Positions 57,812 to 64,000 of a stretch of 64,000 nucleotides of DNA are shown here, in pieces. The notes beneath the pieces were generated by a model. That model searched no databases. It worked only from the letters and a program-made list of their open reading frames with translations, and was not told where the DNA came from. Within the stretch, counting starts at the first letter, position 1; each line of letters opens with the position of its first letter. The stretch covers positions 1-64,000 of the forward strand of contig NZ_JACC01000027.1 in NCBI RefSeq assembly GCF_000520955.1, in the 5' to 3' direction. This DNA comes from Aquimarina pacifica (GTDB lineage: Bacteria; Bacteroidota; Bacteroidia; Flavobacteriales; Flavobacteriaceae). The position numbers were made by a program, and so were the translations under genes.

Positions 57812-58180
57812 TTACTCTACAATCAATGTATATTGCGGGGTCTTATTAAGAGGACAGAAATATGAGTAGGTCCCTTTTTCTAAGGTAACTGTATTAGAAC
57901 TTTCTGTACTACCTTCGGTTACGACTTTTGTCACATACGCTTCTTTAATATGATTTTTAGCATCAGACGCATCTGCCCCTTCAGGAATTAAAACAAACCC
58001 TACATCAGTACCAGCATTATTATTGGTGATATCAAATATGTAACTTCCCGGTGTTAATTTAACCTCCTTTTGAGTAAACTCTCCTTTCGTCTGTTCTAAT
58101 GAAACTTTCTTTACTTCTTGACCTTGTGCATTAAAAGTAATTGCTAAAATTAGCGACAATACTGCGATTATTTTTTTCAT
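57812..58180 (-). CDS. Cupredoxin-like exported protein lacking copper ligands
   Basis: A 122-residue exported protein: signal peptide (residues 1-20, ending ITFNAQGQ), then a beta-sandwich of cupredoxin type with LTPGSYIFDITNNNAGTDVGFVL near 42-64 and GTYSYFCPLNKTPQYTLIVE at the C-terminus. In plastocyanins the final loop reads CxxH...M, but here the Cys is followed by PLNKTPQY with no His or Met. No upstream His occupies the usual first-ligand position either. It probably has the fold but not a type-1 copper site. Confidence 0.78.
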   Translation of the reverse strand: MKKIIAVLSLILAITFNAQGQEVKKVSLEQTKGEFTQKEVKLTPGSYIFDITNNNAGTDVGFVLIPEGADASDAKNHIKEAYVTKVVTEGSTESSNTVTLEKGTYSYFCPLNKTPQYTLIVE

Positions 58181-58244
58181 GATATTAATTATTTGTTATT
58201 GTTAAAATATATTCTCTTTATGTACTTAAAATTATTGATTCGTC

Positions 58245-58793
58245 TTATATTGATACTGTTTCTAGTGGCTTTGCTACCGGAAAATCGACAGGTACCTGTG
58301 TTGTATTATGAATGTAATTAGAAATAGTTTTATCCCCTACTAATACGATAGTATCAATCAAATTTCCTTTTGTATATCCCGCTTCAAAGAAATTATTAAC
58401 AACTTCTTGATCCGCTCTCCCTCTATTTTCAGTAATATTTTTTGCCAATTTCACTAATGCATCGAACTTAGTATCAAACGATGCATTCCCTGTTCTCAAT
58501 TCAACTATTTGATCATCTGTAAACCCATTCATTTTGGCTATTGCGGTATGGGCAGATAAGCAATAAAGACATTCGTTAACTTGGCTCACTATCAAATTAA
58601 CAACCTCTTTCTCTTTTGAGGTAAGGGACGTTTTGGCATTCTGAAAATTAAGATAGTTCTCTAATGCTGTATCACTATGCGCATATGTTGCATATAGATT
58701 AGGTACAAACCCTATAGACTTAGCAAGGGTATCAAATATTGCCTGGTGATTAGGACTTACTTCTTCTCTTGTTGGTACATTAAATGTGCTCAT
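58245..58793 (-). CDS. Carboxymuconolactone decarboxylase/AhpD-like protein
   Basis: A 182-residue all-helical protein of the CMD/AhpD superfamily. The redox CxxC is seen in NECLYCLSAHTAIAKMNGF near 73-91 with the proton-relay His. This resembles the peroxidase-related AhpD branch. It is preceded by a CATCTTTG box at 58901-58908 on the minus strand, and lies 64 bases upstream of the cupredoxin-like gene. An oxidative or electrophile stress role is inferred. Confidence 0.88.
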   Translation of the reverse strand: MSTFNVPTREEVSPNHQAIFDTLAKSIGFVPNLYATYAHSDTALENYLNFQNAKTSLTSKEKEVVNLIVSQVNECLYCLSAHTAIAKMNGFTDDQIVELRTGNASFDTKFDALVKLAKNITENRGRADQEVVNNFFEAGYTKGNLIDTIVLVGDKTISNYIHNTTQVPVDFPVAKPLETVSI

Positions 58794-58977
58794 AATTAGT
58801 ATTTTTTTTAGTTATTATTATTAAAAATCAGGAAGTTTTTACATCTCGTACATCTCATTTTAACTTAGATTATGTATTGAAATTTTATTAAAACCTGCTA
58901 TGCAAAGATGAGATCTTGGTGAGAGTGATAAAAGAGCCAATCTTCCCATTATCTTGTCAATCCTTCCCTTTGTTTTT

Positions 58978-59133
58978 TTATTTTTGAACGGGAATCAATT
59001 CTTTTTCACAATAAAAATCATGAAGTGCTTTTTGCTCGCAGTGAGTTTTCGGATGTATAGTATTAATTGCTTTTCTGCCTCCTTTGCTAAAAATTTCAAT
59101 TAAATTGAAAATCGATGTATTCTGAAGTTTCAT
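58978..59133 (-). CDS. Short Cys-containing protein (51 residues)
   Basis: A 51-residue frame from the ATG at 59133 (MKLQNTSIFNLIEIFSKGGRK at the start) with CEQKALHDFYCEKELIP near its C-terminus. The frame is open up to 59277, but a CATCTTTG box at 59159-59166 (minus strand) places the start of transcription just before 59133. It has two Cys residues 11 apart and many Lys residues. No family was recognised. It sits between the AhpD-like and DoxX genes. Confidence 0.45.
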   Translation of the reverse strand: MKLQNTSIFNLIEIFSKGGRKAINTIHPKTHCEQKALHDFYCEKELIPVQK

Positions 59134-59504
59134 TTTGTATTGTTTTAAATTAACAGTACAAAGATGCGTCGTAAAAACAGGGTAGAGAATGATTGTTTTT
59201 CCCGAGGACTTGTCAATTTTTCCCGATCCAAAAATTTGGTCACTTTTTTGGCTATAATAAAACCAATTATATACCAAAACAACTTAAAAACAATGAAATC
59301 TAATCATTGTTATGTGCAGTAGCGTGAGACCATTCAAATTTTTACTTTGATAGAAGTAAGTAAAGTTTTGAATCATCCTTTATAAAACAAAAAAAATCTA
59401 AAAACGAAAATTTCTGAAACCATAAACGGTATCAAAACATGAATTAGCTATTACAACTTTAATAAGAAGAAATATGTTATATTTTACTAATTACAGAAAA
59501 TGGT

Positions 59505-59885
59505 CTATAGATTTTTATGAATAGAAATCTCTTTTCTCCTTGTCCACAGAATAATCGCACTTAGAACAAAAGTAATTACCGCCGTAAAAAAGAGGACTCC
59601 TTTATCATCGTGAATCTCAATACCAAGCTTAGTAAGATGCATAGATATCGCACCACCCAGAACACCCATTGTTATTACTGCTCCTATCCAAGTCGTTTTA
59701 GGTATCAGTAAAAGAACACCAGCAATTAGTTCAAGAACCCCTATTCCTATACGACCATAAGGTTCTAAACCTACTTTTGTAAAAATATAAACACTATCAG
59801 GGTGTGCGGTAAATTTAAACCTTAGAGTTTGTATTAAAATAATTGCAACAATTATCGGCAAAATCGATGGACCTAGTTTTTTCAT
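59505..59885 (-). CDS. DoxX family membrane protein
   Basis: A 126-residue inner-membrane protein with four helices (about 5-22, 47-63, 68-86 and 98-116). The GRIGIGVLELIAGVLLLIPKTTWIGA stretch near 45-70 is typical of DoxX. Relatives act in quinone-linked or thiol redox systems. It is near AraC, AhpD-like and flavin reductase genes on the same strand. Confidence 0.82.
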   Translation of the reverse strand: MKKLGPSILPIIVAIILIQTLRFKFTAHPDSVYIFTKVGLEPYGRIGIGVLELIAGVLLLIPKTTWIGAVITMGVLGGAISMHLTKLGIEIHDDKGVLFFTAVITFVLSAIILWTRRKEISIHKNL

Positions 59886-60028
59886 AGCTCAGTTGGTTTT
59901 TGTTCTTTTTACACATAAAACTCCTTAGAAGACTTCAAAGCATATTACTTAGAAAGCAGGTATACAAAATCAATACATCTCAAAATTATAGTTTACAATA
60001 TATCTAATTAGAACAAGACCCTAATTTC

Positions 60029-60868
60029 TCATAATGACTCTGGCTTTAGCTGCTTCTTAAACTCAGAAGGAGGAAAAGATGTATGCTTTTTAAACATTCT
60101 ACTCAAGTGAGAGGCATCATCAAAACCTATTTCGTACGCGATCTCTTTTAAAGATTTATCAGTATAAATAAGTAATCTTTTAGCCTCTAAAATTATTCTA
60201 TCATGAATAACTTGTAATGGGCTCTTCTCAAATTTGGCAAAATTATTTGATAATGTTTTAGGTGACTTAAACAATTTTTCTGCATAAAACTTAACTGCAT
60301 GTTCCTTTCTAAAATGCATATCTACAAGAATCGTAAATTTTCTAATTATATCTACCTGATCTCCCATTTTTCCTAAACCACCTTGTTGTTTTATCAATCT
60401 CGTAGTGGTAATAATGAATCTTGCCATTAACATTTGCAACATTTCTGACTGAATCGTATCTACCGTATCCAGTTCATCCAAAAAAACATGATGTAACGTC
60501 TCTAACTTATTCAACTCCTTAGAGGTAAGAATTACTTCTGTAATCACCGAATTAGAATAAAACAGGACTCCCATACAACTAACTTCTTTATCATGATCTT
60601 TAATACAGTAAAACTCTCTATTAAATTGATATACCGTAATACCAGAACCTTGCAAGAATCTAAAGTACTGATTTGGTGTTAAGACAACGATTGTATTCCT
60701 GTCAATGTACGTTGTTATTCCATCTATTTCTAATGTAATTTGCTCTTCTCTTGACCAAATAAACGTAAACAAACCTACTTGCTTTGACTCTTTATAAAGT
60801 GATAATAATTCTTCGTCTGCAACTTTTAGTAATGCACCTGTTGAAAATTCTTTAAACTCTTTGATCAT
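60029..60868 (-). CDS. AraC family transcriptional regulator
   Basis: A 279-residue regulator. The N-terminal part (about 1-165) is a cupin-like sensor region; the C-terminal AraC DNA-binding domain (about 180-275) contains LFKSPKTLSNNFAKF and the second helix-turn-helix SLKEIAYEIGFDDASHLSRMFKKH followed by FPPSEFKK. Flanking genes DoxX (downstream) and flavin reductase (upstream) are on the same strand, and the regulator may control them; the effector is unknown. Confidence 0.9.
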   Translation of the reverse strand: MIKEFKEFSTGALLKVADEELLSLYKESKQVGLFTFIWSREEQITLEIDGITTYIDRNTIVVLTPNQYFRFLQGSGITVYQFNREFYCIKDHDKEVSCMGVLFYSNSVITEVILTSKELNKLETLHHVFLDELDTVDTIQSEMLQMLMARFIITTTRLIKQQGGLGKMGDQVDIIRKFTILVDMHFRKEHAVKFYAEKLFKSPKTLSNNFAKFEKSPLQVIHDRIILEAKRLLIYTDKSLKEIAYEIGFDDASHLSRMFKKHTSFPPSEFKKQLKPESL

Positions 60869-61015
60869 AATCAGTTGGTCGTTTTACTCATATTCAAATT
60901 ACAATTTTCTTAAAAAAAGCTATCACTCAAATATAAATTATCAATTACACGTACAAAAAACATACCTCATCAAAATAACTTCAACCCAACACTATGCCGC
61001 ACCCCTAAAATTTCA

Positions 61016-61660
61016 TTAAGACTGATTAAGTATTGATTTTATAGGTTGGTCCGGCTTTGCATAAGCAAATCGATTTAATACCTCAGGCAATGCATAACCA
61101 TCTAAACCTATTGACGAGACTGTTTCTGCTTTATCTAATTGCACCCAACCATCGGGATGTATTAATTCATTAGACAGGTATAAATGCTCAACAGCTCCAA
61201 TCACCAAAATAGTATTATTTTCTTTGATCAAATATTCATTGACATAAGAACACCCTAATTGTATGGGACTTTTATCTACGTAAGGAGCAAAAAAATCATT
61301 TCTATAGGTAGAAATCAAATCTGTTTTATCAAATTCTGAAATATCATCCTCATATTTTGCCGACGTATGATGTGCGTCTGCAATCATATCCTTATGCACC
61401 TGATTTATTGTAAAAAAACCAGTTTCTTTGATATTCTGATACGTATTTCTAGCTACAGTAGTCGGTCTTAAAACAAAACTTAACAATGGTGGATTACTGC
61501 CAATATGGGTTATAGAGTTAAAAATCGCAAGATTTGTTTTCTCGTTTTTCCCTTTCGTTCCTAACAAATTACAAGGTTTATACCCTGTGCAACTATTCAT
61601 GAGATTCGCTCGATACCTAGAAGGCATATCTGTAAGATCCTGTAATGTGTAATGATTCAT
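61016..61660 (-). CDS. Flavin reductase family protein (DIM6/NTAB)
   Basis: A 214-residue FMN-binding split-barrel protein. SCTGYKPCNLLGTKG near 23-37 is followed by TNLAIFNSITHIGSNPPLLSFVLRP near 42-66 and GFFTINQV near 81-88, the usual FMN-binding core. Relatives reduce flavin for partner monooxygenases or act as oxidoreductases alone. Position upstream of AraC and DoxX suggests a redox-stress unit. Confidence 0.88.
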   Translation of the reverse strand: MNHYTLQDLTDMPSRYRANLMNSCTGYKPCNLLGTKGKNEKTNLAIFNSITHIGSNPPLLSFVLRPTTVARNTYQNIKETGFFTINQVHKDMIADAHHTSAKYEDDISEFDKTDLISTYRNDFFAPYVDKSPIQLGCSYVNEYLIKENNTILVIGAVEHLYLSNELIHPDGWVQLDKAETVSSIGLDGYALPEVLNRFAYAKPDQPIKSILNQS

Positions 61661-61714
61661 TATATTTATGATAAAGATACGCTCAAAACTACTTAAATCT
61701 AATTAAACAGCATA

Positions 61715-62216
61715 ATGAGTGAAGAATTTGAACATTATTTCGAAACAAATAAAGAAACTTAGAATAAAAAAGTAGTAGTAAATAAAGACAGTGATTTTTA
61801 TGCATTGAAAAGCCTTCAAAGAAGAAAAAACATCATTAAAACGTTATGAATTAGAACCATTGGGTGATGTTTCTCAGAAAACTATACTACACCTACAATG
61901 TCATTTTGCTCAAGACACCCTAAGCCTAAGTCGAATGGGAGCAAAATGTACTGGGATCGATTTATCAAAAAAAAGGAATAGACTTAGCACAACGACTTAA
62001 TGATGAGCTTCATCTCAGTGCAAGGTTTATTTGTGCTGTAAGGTATTAGATACCTCATTACATCTTACAGAAGCAGGGTTAAGAATTGAATATCTAAAGG
62101 AACATAATGAATCACCTTATGAAATATTTCTGAACATGATAAAAAATGAAGAAGAAATGTTTGTTCTAAAAGATAGATTATACCCCTTACTCTTTTCGAT
62201 AAAGGCTACATTATAA
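61715..62216 (+). pseudogene. Decayed class I SAM methyltransferase gene
   Basis: Fragments in three frames read as one methyltransferase. It starts at the ATG at 61715 (MSEEFEHYFETNKE), then has an in-frame TAG near 61759. After a frameshift near 61810 comes SLKRYELEPLGDVSQKTILHL with the motif-I block HLQCHFAQDTLSLSRMGAKC and TGIDLS. A run of eight A near 61970 causes another shift, and a further shift near 62030 leads into CCKVLDTSLHL. About 130 residues are then missing before AGLRIEYLKEHNESPYEIF and the intact C-terminal end FVLKDRLYPLLFSIKATL. The combination of a stop, several shifts and an internal deletion makes this a pseudogene. Confidence 0.85.
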
Positions 62217-62418
62217 CTGTTTTCTGGGGAATAATTCCTACTTCTAAACTCGAAGATCGGGCATAATTCACTTATAATCCTTACATTTACCGAAGGTTTT
62301 AGTGTAAATATGTGCTTTCTGTTAGAATGAACGCAGGTCTGTTGGAAACATTAAAACTCGAATCTTCTGAACATGATTCTTTGTATAGTCCAACGGGTTA
62401 TCAACCGCAAATTAATTT
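62217..62418 (+). other. Spacer before kmo, possible further gene remnant
   Basis: This stretch has coding-like pieces (WGIIPTSKLED near 62229; ETLKLESSEHDSL near 62349) broken by stops in all frames. It may be debris of another decayed gene. The kmo promoter should lie here; GATTCTTTG near 62380 is a weak -7 candidate. Confidence 0.35.
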
Positions 62419-63783
62419 ATGCAAACAAAAAACATTGCCATTGTAGGAAGTGGGCTTGTAGGCTCATTATTAGCCCTATATCTAAAAAAAAGAAACCATA
62501 ACGTTACTGTATTTGATAGAAGACCCGACATTAGAACTATTAATTTTAGTGGTCGCTCTATTAACTTAGCTATGTCTGTAAGAGGATGGAAAACTTTGGA
62601 CAAAATAGGTATTGGCGATGATGTAAGAAACTTGGCTATACCAATGCATAAACGATCTATTCATGTTTTAGGTAATCCCGAATACTCGCAACATTATGGG
62701 ATGAATGGAGAAGCTATTTATTCAATCCCAAGAGGAATTCTAAATAGAGAAATGATCACATTTGCAGAAAATGCAGGAGTAGAATTTAGATTTAATGAAA
62801 AAGTATGGGATATTAATTTACCCGAAGCCAAAATCTACACCGGAGAAACAGAAAAAAGTGAGTGGAAAGAATATCAATATGATATTATTTTTGGTTGTGA
62901 CGGCGCTTTCTCTCGGGTTCGACATAAAATGCAGCGAAGAAGTCGTTTTAACTATTCTCAAAATTTTTTAGATACAGGATACAAGGAATTGGGCATTCCT
63001 GCTAATCCTGATGGTACTCATCGATTAGATAAAAACTCCCTACATATATGGCCAAGAGGAGAGTTTATGCTGATAGCATTGCCAAATCTTGATGGTAGCT
63101 TTACCTGCACACTATTTATGCCACATGAAGGAAAAAACTCTTTTGAAAACCTTACAAATGAAAAGGAAGTTTTAGATTTCTGGAATTTGCATTTTCCTGA
63201 TACAATTGAGTTAATGCCGGATTTGTTAAAGGATTTTATGAAAAACCCAACAAGTGCTCTTGTAACTATGAAATGTTACCCATGGACCTATTGGAACAAA
63301 ATAGCATTGGTCGGCGATTCTGCCCATGCAATCGTTCCTTTTTACGGACAAGGTATGAATGCTGGTTTTGAAGACATTACGATACTCGATGAAATTATCG
63401 AAAAACATGGAGATGATAATTGGCAAGAAATATTTGAAACGTATCAAAAATCGCGCAAGCCAAATGCTGATGCAATTGCAGAATTGTCATATCGCAACTT
63501 TATCGAAATGAGTACTAAAACGGCAGATCCTAATTTTATTCTTCAAAAAAAGATAGAAAAACGTTTCTCAGAAAAATATCCTAATAAATGGTTGCCATTA
63601 TACTCTAGAGTCACATTTAGTCACCGTCCATATAAAGAAGCACTTCAGATTGGAGACCAACAAGCTGCAATCATGAAAAAAGTAATGCAAATGGAAACAA
63701 TTGAATCTATCTGGGACACAGATACTGTAGAAAATTATATTCTCGAGCTTTTAGAAGACAAAACACTAATCAAAACTCATTAG
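62419..63783 (+). CDS. kmo: Kynurenine 3-monooxygenase
   Basis: A 454-residue FAD-dependent hydroxylase that converts kynurenine to 3-hydroxykynurenine in tryptophan breakdown. The dinucleotide motif is VGSGLVGSLLALYLKKRNHNV at 8-28 (the core GSGLVG), the region DRRPDIR and GRSINLAMSVRGW near 47-59 fits KMO, the second FAD motif is GCDGAFSRVR near 159-168, and the third is ALVGDSAHAIVPFYGQGMNAGFED near 295-318. Length matches bacterial KMO. It is convergent with the aldehyde dehydrogenase gene, with 3 bases between the stop codons. Confidence 0.94.
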   Translation: MQTKNIAIVGSGLVGSLLALYLKKRNHNVTVFDRRPDIRTINFSGRSINLAMSVRGWKTLDKIGIGDDVRNLAIPMHKRSIHVLGNPEYSQHYGMNGEAIYSIPRGILNREMITFAENAGVEFRFNEKVWDINLPEAKIYTGETEKSEWKEYQYDIIFGCDGAFSRVRHKMQRRSRFNYSQNFLDTGYKELGIPANPDGTHRLDKNSLHIWPRGEFMLIALPNLDGSFTCTLFMPHEGKNSFENLTNEKEVLDFWNLHFPDTIELMPDLLKDFMKNPTSALVTMKCYPWTYWNKIALVGDSAHAIVPFYGQGMNAGFEDITILDEIIEKHGDDNWQEIFETYQKSRKPNADAIAELSYRNFIEMSTKTADPNFILQKKIEKRFSEKYPNKWLPLYSRVTFSHRPYKEALQIGDQQAAIMKKVMQMETIESIWDTDTVENYILELLEDKTLIKTH

Positions 63784-63786
63784 TCA

Positions 63787-64000
63787 TTAACTAAGAAGTC
63801 TTTTAATCCACTTTAACTTGTTTTTAGTATATGGGGAATACTTTAAATTAAGTTCTATTAAGAAAGATTTTTGAAGAATACTTTTTTGGTGAGAAAATGT
63901 TTCGAATCCATAGCGTCCATGATATTGACCTATCCCACTATCGCCAACACCACCAAAAGGCAGCCTAGGTTCACTAAAATGCATAACAGCATCATTAATT
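63787..64000 (-). CDS. Aldehyde dehydrogenase, C-terminal end (partial)
   Basis: The last 70 residues of a minus-strand gene that enters from the right edge. NDAVMHFSEPRLPFGGVGDSG followed by IGQYHGRYGFETFSHQKSIL is the conserved C-terminal block of class 3-like (membrane or fatty-aldehyde) aldehyde dehydrogenases, with an additional basic hydrophobic tail ending KWIKRLLS. The catalytic Cys lies beyond the window. The stop lies 3 bases from the kmo stop. Confidence 0.9.
   Translation of the reverse strand, partial: INDAVMHFSEPRLPFGGVGDSGIGQYHGRYGFETFSHQKSILQKSFLIELNLKYSPYTKNKLKWIKRLLS

Noticed and set aside
62217..62418. Coding-like pieces between the pseudogene and kmo
   Set aside because: The pieces are too short to assign a family, so the stretch is described only as a possible remnant.

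Overview
The window is AT-rich chromosomal DNA from a marine member of the Flavobacteriaceae (Bacteroidota); an Aquimarina-like genome fits but is not proven. Reasons: many genes are preceded by the Bacteroidota -7 box TAnnTTTG and almost none by a Shine-Dalgarno sequence; there is a type IX secretion C-terminal sorting domain, BACON domains, a fused secDF, and many TPR, beta-barrel and lipoprotein genes typical of this family. No rRNA, tRNA, CRISPR array or intact insertion sequence was seen.

Layout. 1-3.6 kb: the N-terminal 1215 residues of a giant FG-GAP/HYR surface protein that runs off the left edge. 3.9-9.4 kb: an FtsX-like permease, a DUF1343 (NamZ-like) hydrolase, and a TPR sensor kinase/LuxR regulator pair, followed by an unlisted 49-residue peptide with a double-glycine leader. 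10-17 kb: YkgJ-type Cys-cluster protein, methyltransferase, HExxH lipoprotein, amidohydrolase and DUF885 lipoprotein. 17.2-23 kb: a 1927-residue secreted alginate lyase combining PL6 and PL7 catalytic modules with seven BACON and three F5/8C domains. 23-32.6 kb: M23 peptidase, TonB-receptor-like barrel plus 1005-residue TPR partner, ftsE and typA. 33.1-35.5 kb: a three-gene operon resembling the Bacillus sdpC-sdpA-sdpB killing-factor system. 35.7-39.3 kb: kdsA, a barrel protein, DUF1801, and a carboxypeptidase-regulatory-domain protein. 39.4-44 kb: an envelope cluster (membrane protein, winged-helix regulator, Coq4-like protein, DUF1361, creD) with two identical operator-like palindromes. 44-45 kb: intergenic DNA with tandem palindromes and two micropeptide genes. 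45-56.7 kb: housekeeping genes (DUF2911, asnB, gyrB, DUF6588, mdh, secDF). 57-61.7 kb: a minus-strand set of lipoprotein, cupredoxin-like, AhpD-like, DoxX, AraC and flavin reductase genes. 61.7-64 kb: a decayed methyltransferase gene, kmo and the end of an aldehyde dehydrogenase.

Main discoveries. (1) Three unannotated genes at 30593, 44537 and 44907 each encode a peptide of exactly 32 residues; they align without gaps (F4-Y5, then F18-L19-K20-[QE]-L-P-x-A, and a basic end) while their codons differ at third positions, which indicates an undescribed peptide family under protein-level selection. (2) An SdpCAB-like toxin operon in a Bacteroidota genome, with an upstream pair of nested palindromes. 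(3) A lone RiPP-like precursor next to a two-component system. (4) Several paired operator-like palindromes. All functional statements rest on reading the sequence and on family knowledge; no searches were run.
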